64,000 bases of DNA from Helicoverpa zea (GCF_022581195.2 NC_061476.1:9036098-9100097); one strand, 5' to 3'. Shown: positions 34,377 to 47,335, counted from the first letter of the stretch. Notes: generated from the sequence alone by a model not told the origin. Made by a program: numbers and translations.

Positions 34377-35216
34377 TGTCTAAATCCTTTTTGCTCTGAA
34401 CATAAAATATTATTTGTTTCTAGGTAATTATATAACTTACTATGTATATATTTTTCAAATATCTTTGAGATAACAGGAATCAGTGCAATTGGTCTGTAAA
34501 ATTCCATTAACTCCTTATCTTCCTTTTTGAAATCGGTTTGACAATAGTTGATTTCAAGTTATCCGGAAATACGCCATTACTTATGCAGAGATTTAAAATA
34601 TAACTAAGTTGAGCACTAGTTAATATACTAACACTTTTTATAATTTTTGTAGAAATGTCGTCTAGTCCTACACTGTTTGTATTTTTTAGTCCATTTATTA
34701 TTTTCTGTATGTCATTTGGTATGCTAGCTGTCATAAATATTGAACTGTTATTACGCGGTAAATTTGATGTTATATTATTCCCTCGACTAGGTATCGGTTT
34801 TATTTTGTCTACAAAATAGTTATTAAAAGCATTAGCTATTTCTGCTGGATTAGTAACGATCAGTGCCGTAACTAGGGCGGTGCCAGCGGTGCCCAGGCAC
34901 AGGGCGCAGACCCTGGAGGGGCGCAGAAATGACCAGACCAGTATCTAGTTTTGTTTCATGCATGGTAGTTAGTAGGTACATTTTGTTTTATTGCGAATAT
35001 GGTGTAGACGCGCCCTCTGTACTATCTATACCTATATGGCATTTTTCAAGCGATCTTGAAACAACAACACTTGTAAAGGTGGTTTTATTTTTGTCTGATG
35101 TGTCGTGACGTGACGGGTCAGAACGGTATCGGTTTCATACATTTAGTACTAGCTGGTGCCCGCGACTTCATCTGCGCAGGATTAGTATTTCGAACAATAT
35201 GTTTATAAATTGTAGA

Positions 35217-36251
35217 GTAGCGGCTTTAGGGTAGGGTGCGGTTGGGCGACGGCCCAGGGCGCCGGACATAAGGGGCGCCGCAGGCGCCCCCAACCAATCC
35301 TTGATCAGAATTTTACTCCTATTTTTGTTTTAATTTTCATCAAAGATCGCAGCTTACAAGAACTGTATCCAAATGTATGGATAGCATCAGGGCCGCCTTA
35401 ACCTATGGTGCATGGTGTGCGAATAACCCGGGCGCCGCGGGCTCAGGGGCGCCGCGGTACGCTCCTGGACCAAGAAATTTCAATTAAATTAATGTATTGT
35501 CATGCAATGCAGGGCGCGTTAGATACACTACTTTTATGTCCCAAAACTCAAAAATTATCGCGCTCGCTTCGCTCGCGGTTTCTTTACACTTACGTTTTTT
35601 TCACATATAGCTACTTTGAATTGAATGTCCCAATACTCAAAAAAATTCGCGCTTCCTTCGCTCGCGGCTTCTGCACTTCACAGTCGCCTTTTATTATATA
35701 TGTTAAGGACTTTTAGTGATCCAAATCTCAAAAAAGCTTTTTCGGGCTTGCTTCACTTTATAGTTGTTTTTATTTTTCAACATTTTTTTGTCTACCCTAG
35801 CAAAAAGGTAGCGTCGTTTTTAAGTCCTTTTATTAATAAGAAAGTAACTTCTAGTTTCTATTTATGGTACTACTTTAAGTCCCAAAATTTTAATTCATAG
35901 GCGCCAACACCAACAAAGAGTTATCTACGTTTGGGCAACATTTTAAGTCATTTTTGTTTTGAGTTCTAAAATATAACAAAAAATTTCAAGCTCGCTTCGC
36001 TCGCGCAATCAGAACCTGTGTTCCCGTGTTTTTGCATTCACCAACCAGCAATAACTTATGTCCGATTGGGCTACATTTTAGGTAATTTTTGCTTGGACTT
36101 GTGAACTATGAAAAAAAAATACGCGCTCGCTTCGCTCGCGCAATCGGTAACTACATATATTACGTCTCTGTTTTTCGTATGGGTTTGAATTGCAGTTGGG
36201 GGCGCCGTAGAAATCTCGCCCAGGGCGCTAGTAGAATTAAAGCCGGCACTG
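35217..36251. mobile_element. Second hAT-like element, nested in the Helitron
   Basis: The right end reads TTAAAGCCGGCACTG; the left end is a degraded match (GTAGCGGCTTTAGGG). The flanking octamers are ATTGTAGA (35209-35216) and ATTGTAGC (36252-36259), one mismatch apart. GGGCGCC-rich subterminal blocks occur at both ends. A further CAGGGCCGCCTTAACC at 35389 may be the end of yet another related copy. Confidence 0.6.
35550..36145. repeat. Degenerate repeats centred on GCGCTCGCTTCGCTCGCG
   Basis: The motif occurs near 35560, 35648, 35990 and 36122, each preceded by an A-rich string such as CAAAACTCAAAAATT. A weaker version is at 35743. They lie inside the second hAT-like element. Confidence 0.7.
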
Positions 36252-37274
36252 ATTGTAGCCTATGTGTTATTCTAATGTATAAGCTATATTATTGTAAAGT
36301 TTCATTAAAATCCATTCAGTAGTTTTTCATCATGTCATGGATGGCCATGTATACAAACTTTCGCGTTTATAATATTAGTAGGATGGTAACGTTCACACTA
36401 GTGCGTAACGTGTTGTGTTGTGATGGCTTATGTATGGAACCGATACAGTTCTGACGCGTCACGTCACGACACATCAGACAAATATAAATCCACCTTGTCT
36501 TGCTCGCAATATTACATACACAAACAAAAGTACCTATATAGTAACTATGAGACAATTTCTGTCTATATTCATTTGGAGGGCGCCACTTCTAACTTAGAAG
36601 TTCTAAGCAAATCTGTCAATTTAGCTGAGGAGATGTACATATAGTTCACGTTACGCTATCATTGCTGTCAGCCACATTCATTGGTCCTCCCTTTATCTTT
36701 GATTTTATTCAACTACGCGTGCGGCGTTACTGCCACTTACACTTACACTAGCGTGCGAGAGATAGATTTTGAATAAACAATTTTTATCTTAAAGAAATCT
36801 ACTAAGTACCTATACCTTCGTAAACAAAAAATAGATAGATTTATTTTTATGCACATTTGTCCACTTTATTGTCAGAGCCTGGTTAGAGCATTTTTTAAGG
36901 GCGCAGTTTTGAAAGCTCGCACCGGGCGCATAAAAGAGGCTAGTTACGGCACTGGTAACGATGTGATTATTTATCTTTATTCTAGTAACGCTATCGCGCG
37001 GTATATTTAACTTAGCCCTATTTATTACGTCCCAGGTAGTTTTGGCTTTGTTTGCTGAGTTTTTAATCCTATAATTATTTTGCGCTCGTTGCGTTAGGTT
37101 AATTATTTTCTTAAATGTTTTTGTGTAGGTTTTGTAAAGGTATTTATTTTTGCTCGTAGATTTTAGTCTGTAGTTCCACAGTAGCTGTTTTTTCTTTGCA
37201 CTGCACATCTTTAGACCACGTGATATCCATTTAGTCTTTGTGTTTACACGTATTGTACTTATTTTAAAAGGAAA

Positions 37275-37326
37275 ACAAAGATCATAAAACAATTTAAAAG
37301 ACAAAGATCATAAAACAATTTAAAAG
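37275..37326. repeat. Perfect 26-bp tandem duplication
   Basis: ACAAAGATCATAAAACAATT plus TAAAAG occurs twice in direct contact (37275-37300 and 37301-37326), exactly at the junction of LINE D and LINE E. The repeated sequence belongs to LINE D coding sequence. Confidence 0.9.
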
Positions 37327-39372
37327 ATATTAAATACTATAATTCTCATATTAACAACATAGAACAAAACATTTCGAAAAATCCCAAGTTCTTCTGGTCG
37401 TATATAAAAAGTAGACGAAACGTAAGACAGGCTTACCCAGCTTCGATGTCAAACGGCACGAATGTCACTAACGACGGTAACGAGATGTGTAACATGTTCG
37501 GATCTCACTTCTCTTCTGTGTACACCCAGGACACTCCTGCACGTGACATATTTAAAACATCTTCCTTTCTAAGTAGGTTAGCCAATAATTCTGACTGTCT
37601 CTCTATATTATATTTTACCAAATATGAAGTAGAAAACGGTCTCAAAAGATTGGATATTGCTAAGGGATCGGGCAGTGATGAGATTCCTCCTATTTTCATA
37701 AAATCTTGCGCGGATGAGCTGGCTATTCCACTACAGATGATTTTTAATAAATCTCTTGAAGTTGGTATATTCCCTGATCATTGGAAAACTGCTAAAATAG
37801 TTCCAATTCATAAAGCAGAATCAGAAAGTCTAGTTAACAACTATAGGCCAATCTCGATACTTCCAACTTTAGCAAAGGTTTTTGAGGCACTTATTTGTCC
37901 TTATATCCAAAATTACTTCAGAAAATATATTTCTGACACGCAGCACGGATTCACAGCCGGTAGATCAACGTGTGGCAATTTGGTTACCTTTGTCGAGGGT
38001 TTAGTGGAAGCAGTTGACTGCAATCAACAAGTAGATGTTATTTATACTGACTTTACCAAAGCGTTCGACAAAGTGTCCCACAAAGTGCTCATTCAGAAGC
38101 TAGCTGCATATGGTATTGCTGGATCTCTTATTGAATGGCTAAACTCTTATCTATCAGATAGATCTTTTTATGTGGTTGCTAATGGATACAAATCTAACTC
38201 CTTTAAAGCAACCTCAGGTGTTCCACAAGGTTCACATTTGGGACCCATTCTCTTCAATATATTCATAAATGACCTTCCGTATTGTATTGTAAACTCAAAA
38301 CCGTATTTGTTTGCTGATGATCTGAAGATAGCCCGTGTAATACATTCGCCATCAGATACAATACTGCTTCAGGAGGACATTGGCAAAATTATGGATTGGT
38401 GCACCAACAATAATATGGAACTCAATATTAAAAAATGTTCCCAAATCACATTCACACGAAAGCAGAACCCCATTAAAATGAACTATAAAATGGATGGGTT
38501 ATGTCTGTGCAAAACCGATGTAGTAAAAGATCTTGGTGTCCTTCTTGATACAAAGTTAACATTTATCCCGCACATAGACAATGTAATAAAAAAGGCATCA
38601 AAGACTCTTGGATTTATAATTCGCAACGCAAAACCTTTTCGTAAGCCAGAAACTAAGATATACCTTTATAATTGCCTAGTCCGTAGTATGCTTGAATATT
38701 GTGTTGTTGCTTGGCGACCTCATTATTCAACGCACAACCTAAGGATTGAACGAATTCAGAAGCGTTTCCTAAATCACTTGGCTTACTCTACTGCAAAACG
38801 GAAAATCCCGAGCTACACAAAACGTCTGAGTACATTTAATATGAAATCTCTCGAAAAACGAAGAGACATTATTGATTTATTGTTTTTATATAAAGTTTTA
38901 CATAATAAAATTGATTCTCCAAAAATATTAAGTACCTAAATTAAGCTTCAAAATTCCCCATAATTATCCTAGAAATCCTATTAGTCTCCTTCACCCACCG
39001 TTTCGTAGAACTGTTTTGGGTCGTAACTCACCAATTCCTAGGCTTAGTCGATTGCATAACAAGTTTAGTGAAGTTGATATTTTTGTCTCCTCTCTTCAAC
39101 ATTTCAAGCGCCAGCTGGTTCAAACAATCACTTAACATAAACTGCCCTAGTACCACTTGTCACCTTTATAATCTTAATATTTTTTTAATTATTTGTACAC
39201 AAAATTGTTTGCAATATGTTTTGTTTTTCCCTGTGTTGTTTTTATTTGTTCATAGATATATCGTATAGCATGTAGTGTTTACCGATTAATATTGTACATC
39301 TAGTCGTAATTTTGTGCACTGTACTTAACAATGTATTGATGTAACAATTGTAGGTGAACCATTAAATAAATA
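37327..39372 (+). mobile_element. LINE copy E, 5'-truncated jockey-like element
   Basis: Coding sequence is in frame from about 37341 (NSHINNIEQNISKNPKFFWS) through the RT. The 3' UTR runs to an (AAATA)n-type tail at 39362-39372. The endonuclease is missing. It lies head to head with LINE D. Confidence 0.85.
37341..38939 (+). pseudogene. LINE reverse transcriptase, FADD intact, C-terminal frameshift
   Basis: RT of a jockey-like ORF2. Seen in order are SGSDEIPPIFIKSCADELA, NNYRPISILPTLAKVFE, TQHGFTAGRSTCGNL, YTDFTKAFDKVSH, TSGVPQGSHLGPILFNIFIND, LFADDLKIARV and the thumb KDLGVLLDTKLTFIPHID. The C-terminus continues in a shifted frame (SFKIPHNYPRNPISLLHPPF ... HFKRQLVQTIT) to a stop at 39133-39135, so one indel near 38935-38947 truncates the protein by about 65 residues. 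This is the best preserved LINE RT here together with copy B. Confidence 0.87.
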
Positions 39373-40680
39373 AATATACATATGTAGGATTGTTGGGGAT
39401 ATCAAAACGTGCACTATTTAATGGATCTAGCTAGACACATAAAAAAACCTAGACGAAGATAAAAGGCTTTGTTCATTTTCAAAGCATGGAAATGGGACTT
39501 CTTTTCCTCAAAAATCTTCCGTTCCCGTTGCTTCAAGGTGAAACTTTCAGGGGTTATTTTTCAGACCTTAGTGAAGGTATATGTTATTTATTATTCTATT
39601 AGTATAGGAGTACGCCGTGGCCGGCCTCAATCTGCATTAGTAGGTATGCAAATCAGCTAGTACCTAGTTAATAACAATACAAGGTGTTGATTTGTATTTG
39701 TGCCATAGTTCAGGAGGAGGACATACAACACGTATATAATCGATTGTAATTACAGTAGATGGGAAATAACTAATATGCACTGCTTTTTTTGTCATTGTAA
39801 TGTCGTGGTATTTCAAAGTTCACATATTCAGTTGTCGAGTACCCTCGCCCTTCTCTGGTCTCCATCATCAGATCAGCTCCAAACCTTCACTGTTGCAAAG
39901 GTCTATTCAATACAAATAATACAAGCCCAAATACGAGGTAGTTTACATATTCAGTTGTCGAGTTCCCTCGACCTTCTTTCGTCTCCATCATCAGGTTAGC
40001 TCCGAATCTTCACTGTTGCATAGTGTTATAAGACATACATCTTATAGTCAAGTTTTTATCCTGCGCATGCCTACAACTTTCAAAAGTTGCCCTGAATTTC
40101 TCAGGGTTTCCATCATCAGATCCTGACCTGATGATTATGGGACCACCTGTGAGGTATACTCTATCAAACAAAAAAAACAATTTAATAAAATAGTCCATTA
40201 ATAGTTCTATGAACGACGTTTTCATAACAGCGCCTGAACAATTTTTAAAGCATTTTTTTCGTGTGAAGGTGTAAAAAAAATGAATTAGAGAGTATGCCAT
40301 ATTTTTTTAAACATTTTTATCTTTTTTTTGAGATACGTCACATTGTTATAGGACGTGGGGCAATTTTGATCCATATTCTTTATGAGTTATCGTTGCGTAT
40401 GCTTTGTGTTTGCGTTTATGTGAGGGTGCAGCACGGTTTTAAGGCCAGTAACATACGCATCAAGTTTAAATAAGTTTAGATGACATTTACGGAATTCCGG
40501 AAGAAAATTAAAGAAAAAAAATTACGTACCAATTTTTTTATTGATTTGGGTCGAGAATCATTAGCATAATTACCTCCTTGAATATGGCACGGATGTAAAT
40601 CAACAGCTTGTATAAGATCAAGTAGGTATTGCTAAACAAAAGTTTAGTATGTGTACGGAGCTTTACTTACGGGGAGCTAA
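39373..40680. other. Repeat-derived intergenic sequence, no gene
   Basis: It contains the repeat block at 39815-40140. The rest is AT-rich with no coding frame supported. Confidence 0.4.
39815..40140. repeat. Two 123-bp direct repeats plus a diverged third
   Basis: CATATTCAGTTGTCGAGTAC...CATCATCAGATCAGCTCC (39821) recurs at 39944 as CATATTCAGTTGTCGAGTTC...CATCATCAGGTTAGCTCC. The third, CCTACAACTTTCAAAAGTTG...CATCATCAGATCCTGACC, is more distant. This resembles the tandem 3' units of some lepidopteran RTE-like LINEs. Confidence 0.7.
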
Positions 40681-43600
40681 ATAATAAGCTTTATTTTTGT
40701 AATTTCTTTATTTTTTTTTCACCATTTATCGTAAAACTTTCCTAGGGCACACCGCGCGTCGCAGTCGCGCACCAATATTCCGCCTTGTGTATGTGGAGCT
40801 CGTGTCCCGCGCACGCGGCGCTCACGTCACGCGGCCGCGTCCGTCGGCCGCACGCCACGCGTGCACGCGCCGGCGCCACGCCTCCTCCACGCCTCGGCCA
40901 AGCCGCGTGCACGCGTCGCGCTTACAATAAGACATGGACAGTTTGACAAAACTAATTTTGATAAAAATATAACAATTTCACTTGCACTTAAACAAAATAA
41001 ATAGGCGTTTAATTTCAGTTGTAAAATAAAAATAATATGATATCCATCGTAAGTACACACAAGCACCATCTAGCTGCAGTTTGACTGCCATCCTCACTCA
41101 CACGATCATCAGCTCTTCGCGCCATGACGCTGAGTCCAACGTGCTCGGCAAGCTTACCGAACCTTAGTTACAGTCATAGCGCGAAGTTCCATTGCATTCC
41201 ACCAGAAAATATATATTATACATACGAAATACAAAATTGAATGTTATAGACACTGCTATTATCCGTCAAATTTTGAATTTAATTCTAAGACAGACCGCAT
41301 AAGGCGGCTATTCGTGTCAGTTACATGACTTACAAAACATTTCAAGCAATTTTTACACTTGCAATTTAATTCGATCGGGAGATCTGACAATGTTCCAAAC
41401 ATTAGCGTTACACCAACTAGTGTCAAACAATAAAAAACAACAAGTATATAAAATACTAGTATAATAATAAACCTATAGGAAGTTATACATCACACTATAC
41501 AATCTTTGGATACAAAATCTCACTGGCGCGTTGCGCACGTGCCGCGGCTGCCGCGCGTGACGCCGACACCGGCGGCACGCGGCGCCGCGCGGGCGGGCGG
41601 ACGCGCTCCCGCCGCGCGCGGAGCGAGCGCGCCCGTCCGCCGCCACACCGAACCAGTCTCAATACTAGCGAGCCGTGTCTTACACGAATACAGAAATTTT
41701 GACAATTTAGACAAAAAAAAATATTCAAAAAAAATTTATCCTCATCACATGAGCCATGTCAGTCCCAGAGTTCCAAACGTTACGATATCGACTTTACCAA
41801 CTAATCCTTTGCATATTGGGTGCCCCTTTTGAGGAGAAACAAAACTATTATCCACTTTATAAGATAGATTCTTTTTACAAAATTTAAAATTATTACGAGA
41901 AAATGCAACTCATTAGAAGTTCGACCGTCGTAGACGCTTATTACAACCCGCTCCGTCGATATCACACTACCCTAGTCACTTTCCCTCTCCATACACAACA
42001 CCCAATATGCCGTCACCATTATACCTAACAACCACATTTATATTGCAATCTATTTTTTTTACATCTTAGCATCATTCGCGAACTCAGTCCGCGTATAGCG
42101 GCGCGGCGCGCGCGGACAGGCGACGCTGTCTGCGCGCGTCACGACGCAACCCTATCTAGACAACGCCCTGTCGATCGGTACTCTACAGAACACAGTTTGT
42201 ATCCATCCTCCTCATCCTAAGGAAAACATTTACACGGCGACTGATGCTGTTCCGACATCCTCACGCGTCACACATGGCGCTGTACACTCGCACAGCCTGA
42301 TCGTCAAGCGACGGCCGCCGACCGGAACACACTTGTGAATGTTTGAACAGCATCAGCCACCAAATGCATCGATACTATACATAAATATTTAGGACACAAT
42401 ATCTCGAAATTGTTATTTTTTAAGTCTACAAATCATTTACCATTATTACATATAAACTACAATCGATTGGCAGTATCATTTATTTACCTCCCTCTGACTC
42501 TCATGATATTATCGTGACGTGATCCGCGGCCCTATGTCCGCGGTGCCGCGCGGTCGCGCGGTGCGAACGGCGGCGACCAGTGCGCGCGAGACCTTCACTA
42601 ACACCGTCGAACGAAACTTTAGCACTTATCTTACCATCCGAGAGTCGCGGCGAGCCGGCAACCGCCGCCTGGCTGACTGGCCGGCCCGCCGCGTCGCTCG
42701 GGTCACACTTATCGTATGAGAAACTGAAATTGAACAAATCTTAGTCATCGACCTAAGAAGACAAAAGACGTGAAACTGAAGCCCTCTCCTCGTTCCTCAT
42801 GGACGTAAATACAAAGGGTACCCTAATACATACATGTGCTGAACCCGACGCGCTCGGGACGCGCCCGCGGCACACGCTACGTGTTATGGCACGAAGCGAG
42901 CCGGCCCGGCGCAGTGCGCAGGCGCCGCCCGGCCGACACTATGCCTATAAACAACTCCTATCACCTGCATGTGATCCCTTCAACCGCTTACACTAACCGG
43001 GGACTGGCCCCTGTCGCGAACCTGCCTACTCCTGAGCCTCCTCGACCGCGCCTAAATAATAACACATACCAACTAAATCCACAATATGGAGTTGCAAACC
43101 TAGCCTGTTTAGTTACTGCTCATCGAAAACCGCCGAGTACTTGTCTTGTATTGTGTCCAACCGCTATTTTCATACTATTACATTTTTTATAATTTTTCTT
43201 TATTTCAATCTCAGGTACTGTGGTATTGCTTACATGTAATTATAAAATGATTTTTCACAAGTTTATATTTTGTACATTGGCGGTTAATTGGTGTGTAGAG
43301 GCTGACCAGAAAAATAAAACCGGCACTAGTGGACTACTTACGACAATAACGTTTTATGTTTCTGGCTGGCGCTCGCATGGCAGCGCAGCGATGCAGCTGC
43401 AGTGGTGGAACAGTAAAACAATCAATGGTGTCACAGTGTAGTCGTCGCAGGAAAACAATACGCCGGGTGCGGCACTCCGCACGCGACACCTAACAGTACA
43501 GATAAATTATCTTTTAGCAAAACATCAATTAATATCAGAAATATAATTAAAACTAACGTACTAGTATATAACTCTGTTTTTTTTTTAGTTTTTAGTTTAG

Positions 43601-44933
43601 CTGTTGAATCGTTTCGTAACTATAGTGACCTATTTAACACTTAGGAAGCGGGGGGCGGCGTGGGATGCGCCGGCGCCGCCACTGGCGCGGGCAGCGCGGC
43701 GGCAGTGGCGGCGGCGGCGCGGCGCGAATAATGAATATTATAATAATTGACTATCACCACCAGGCATCAGACTGCACACGAACTACACAAACACAGCGCT
43801 GCACAAACGACATACGTTCGTCGCTCATCCGACGCTACTGGGAAATTCAAAGATGAAACCAGGGAAGATGATCCATCTATACAGACAGACACGTATCAGC
43901 CATCTTAACAACATTGAACAGACAGATGATCCGTCTGACAAGAGCGCCTAGCTCATGAACACGTGCGGCCTACAGTCACTCCGACCACCGACTGTCATGC
44001 ATCAAACCACGTTCAGAAGTAGTAGAAGGAGGCTCACGCACTGCTGTACAGCGAAGCTGGGCAAGAAGAGAGTACGAGGTGGTCACAGGCAGACCGGGAC
44101 GACTGGCACGAACGTATGTCTACAGTTGCCGTAACCTAACTTAACGAGATAACTGGCAAGCGGGGGTGAAGGGCGAGGCGGGGTGGGGAGGGACGCGGTG
44201 GGCGGGGCGGGGGAGGGGCCACCGCGCGAGGTATCACAGGGGGCAGCACTCTCTCACAGCGCGGCGCCGCGCTGCGGGCTACGCCGCTACGAGCTACGCG
44301 CTACGTGCTACGCGCTACGCGGCGACCGCAGCGCAGCGGCCGGACTGCCGTCTCCGGCGGTATGGACCACGCGATAGCTAGCTCGACATACACTAATATA
44401 TCGTACGTTATACATGTCATTATACATTTAGCATTAATTTATTTATATTTACTGACCGCGGGTCAGGCCGGCCGAGACCGAGCGAATATAACCTCTTTAT
44501 TTCAAGTCTAAATATAAACTCTGTAGATCTTAAACTTCTATGGAACTAAAATTATTTTTGTACCATAAAATTGTAATGTTTAAAATGAAGCCACAAGCTT
44601 GCGGCGCTCGCAGTCCGCGTCTCTTAGAGTTCGCGCGCCGCTCCCGCGCCCGGCGCCGCTGTAGCCTAGCCTATGCTGCGCTCCACGCCCGCCCCCGCGA
44701 GCTATTATATTTCTATATTTTAATCGTATAGAGAAATGATTTTTTTTATATAGGTATTTTATATTTTTTTCTATATGTAACAGTTTATCGGACGTCACCA
44801 ACTTATGCCACTCTATATAGAATGGTCTCCAGAGGAAAATGTACTGTAAATTAACCTACGTAGGTCGCGCCGGCTAACGCAGCGCGTCTATGTCTATGTA
44901 ACCTTACACGGTGAATACTCTACGGAGCGGCGG

Positions 44934-44980
44934 CCGCGCGGTCTGCATGCGCGGACCGACCGCGCGTGCAGACCGCGCGG
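44934..44980. other. Strong GC-rich hairpin
   Basis: Two 21-nt arms (44934-44954 and 44960-44980) are complementary except at one position, which would be a wobble or mismatch in RNA, around a 5-nt loop (ACCGA). The arms contain CCGCGCGGTCTGCA. Found in the presumed 3' UTR. Confidence 0.7.
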
Positions 44981-45389
44981 ACGCTCGCTCGCACTAACCA
45001 GTTGCAGTAGTGAACGCTGACAAGTTGAGGGAGCATGGTGGAGTGAGCACGCTTACTGAGCACTATGTACACGAGCCGAGCCCGGGTACTGCTACTCTAT
45101 ATCTGCGGGACAACTCAGCGTCGACCACACATTACAATATACTATAGTTCCTCAAGTGACCGCACATCGAAACATACAAGATTCAATGTAAAATAGATCT
45201 CGCAGTTCATATTACAATAATCTTGCAGTCAATTAATTTCATTACATTCAACAGTAATTTAAAATGTATACTTATATTCGTTTCACACAAAATCTTATAT
45301 ATCGACTGAGAAAAGTTGAGGGCACATTCGGACTAAATGAAACCGTAACGCGCTGCAGCAGTGTGAAACAAACCTAAGTACGGCTGTGT

Positions 45390-45441
45390 GTGTGCCGCGC
45401 GGACTGACCGCCGCCTCGCGCGGACAGCCCGCGCGGCACAC
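45390..45441. other. GC-rich hairpin, 13-bp perfect stem
   Basis: GTGTGCCGCGCGG (45390-45402) pairs with CCGCGCGGCACAC (45429-45441) across a 26-nt loop. It lies in the same presumed 3' UTR. Confidence 0.6.
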
Positions 45442-47234
45442 GTGCTCGCCGTGCACAGTATCAACCACTGAACACATATGAACCGATACATTTTACACAC
45501 ACATACAAACGATTAAAACAACTTTATATAAAAAAATGTCCACACACAAAATTATATCAGGCCATAGATACACAACGTACATTTTATTGCATTATTCACA
45601 TTAGGAGATACATTGAAACGCCGACATACGCATGTAACTGGTTCCAGATGACAGTTACAACAACGAAATAACTCCAGTATTTGATACTGAATACGTACAA
45701 TAGTGTTTACTCAATATAAAGCTGAGCGGATGTTGCGACCGCCTTGCGGTACGCCTAGAGCTACCAATAAAGGGTGAAACCTCCGGAGTGATGTAGTCAT
45801 AATAAAAAATGATAATAAGGAAAAACAAAAAAAATGCATAAATACATTAATAAAGTAAGTTTAAAGGCACCGCCGACGCCTGGTGTAGTGCTGACTTATA
45901 CTACTGCGTCCCGCGCACTCATATACATACATATATACACACGCACGCACACTCGCACAGGGTGCTTACATACCGCCGCGGCACCGCCACCCAGCGTCGC
46001 TACCCAGCCCGACGCCAACCGAGCGGCGCTAGTGCGGACACTCGCTGCCACTGTCAATATCACAGCTTCACGCAGCTCTCTCGCTCATTGTTCCACACCG
46101 TCTGACCGGCCGGCTGACTGCCGGGCCTCGGGCGACGCTCGGTGGGTCAGACCGACAGTATACTAAATAGCAGCGAGTGACCGAACCAGCCTAAAATGTA
46201 AATTTGCCAATGAATAATTTTGACACCAAAAATTTTGAACCGGAGCCAATAAATTCTTCAATTTAGAATCGAACGTTCGTAAAGCTAGCAAACAAGTAGG
46301 ACGTGTCCGCGGCCGCGTCCGCCTCATACGTTACAACATTTTAAATCCGTCGGATCGTACGCCTATGAATATCACAGCAGTGCGTCATTAGCCTAATGAT
46401 TCGAGTTCTACTACGAGCCCTGTAAACACCCGGTGCCGGATCCCCGCACACACCCGTGCTGTCGTCTCTCAGTGTCAACAGACAAAAACCACATCATTAA
46501 ATAATCCATATTAAAAAAAAACACATACACCTACAAACTAGATAAGTGGGCAAATTTTAACTTTTTTTTTAGTTTTTATTTTATTTGAATATGACAAGCC
46601 AGGTTTTTCCGTTACCTAGTCAGCGAATAATACCAAACATACGACGTACTGATGTCTCCTGGCTGCTTAATATCATATAACTTAACAAAAATAATTATGA
46701 CTTATATTCTGGAATTACAACTCCATCTCGTTATAGTGTATCAACATTCGTTCCACTTCATATTTTCGATATCATGTGCCGAAAACTATTTACACAAATT
46801 AGAAAAAAATAATCAAGTGATAATTTAAAAATAAAGCTCAAAGCCGTCTAAAATTAGTTTTTTTTTTCAGGGAAATAAAATAGTGCCGCCCTCTCGGAGG
46901 AGCGGTCGAGTAATAATTTAGATTAAAAGGCCACGAACGTTGTGTAGTGTGTGTTACGCGCGACGCGGCGACGTAACCTATCACCAATACAATGATCAAC
47001 AAGAAATAAAATTGTCAAAGTGCAAACATCATTAGTACCATGTGAGAGCGGAGCGCAGGCGCGGAGCGGCCCGCGCCTCGTCGTAGCGCCAAATATATAA
47101 CATACTACATAATAATCATATAAAATACTATATACACATAATAATAAAGCATCAGTTTTCATGGGACGTGGGACGTGCGGACAGCCCGGGGGCGGCTGTT
47201 ATTATGATAGTGAGGGACCGCGGGCTGCCCGCGC

Positions 47235-47335
47235 GAGCCGGGGCCCGGCGGCCGGGGCCCGGCGGCCGGGGCGCAGCGCGCGGGCCCCGGCGCCCGGCGC
47301 CCCGCGGCCGGCGCGCTCAGTACCGCGCGCTGCCG
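47235..47335. repeat. GC-rich short tandem repeat after the Pur-alpha stop
   Basis: A 14-bp unit, GCCGGGGCCCGGCG, repeats at least twice (47239 onward), followed by CCCCGGCGCCCGGCGCCCCG. Long frames on both strands here are GC artefacts. Confidence 0.75.

Larger units (their letters stand above)
35149..36383 (-). mobile_element. Helitron-like element nested in the hAT
   Basis: On the minus strand it starts A|TCCTACTAATATTATAAACG and ends GGGCACCAGCTAG|T, so insertion was between A and T with a CTAG 3' end. Interior strings (AAACTTTACAATAATATAGC, TGAATGGATTTTAATGAAAC) match a lepidopteran repeat I know. It is itself split by another hAT-like element. Confidence 0.75.
34861..36954. mobile_element. 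hAT-type DNA transposon, non-autonomous
   Basis: Both ends are CAGTGCCGTAACTAG (15 bp, inverted). The host octamer GTAACGAT is duplicated exactly at 34853-34860 and 36955-36962; an 8-bp duplication with a CAGTG end is diagnostic of hAT. Subterminal arms are also inverted: TGTCTGATGTGTCGTGACGT near 35094 matches the complement near 36455-36480. No transposase was seen. The centre is occupied by a Helitron-like element. Confidence 0.92.
34377..37304 (-). mobile_element. LINE copy D, split by a hAT insertion
   Basis: Minus-strand LINE ORF2 remnant in two pieces. The upstream piece (37304-36963) encodes the linker with KWISRGLKMCSAKKKQL and TTWDVINRAK. The downstream piece (34860-34377) continues with NPAEIANAFNNYFVDKI, GLDDISTKIIKS and FYRPIALIPVISKIFEK before truncation. 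A frameshift lies near 34520-34535. The RT catalytic region is absent. Confidence 0.85.

Noticed and set aside
41495..41832. Frames of up to 108 codons on both strands at 41.5-41.8 kb
   Set aside because: Low-complexity Arg/Ala translation of a CpG block with no motif, no splice signals and equal length on both strands.
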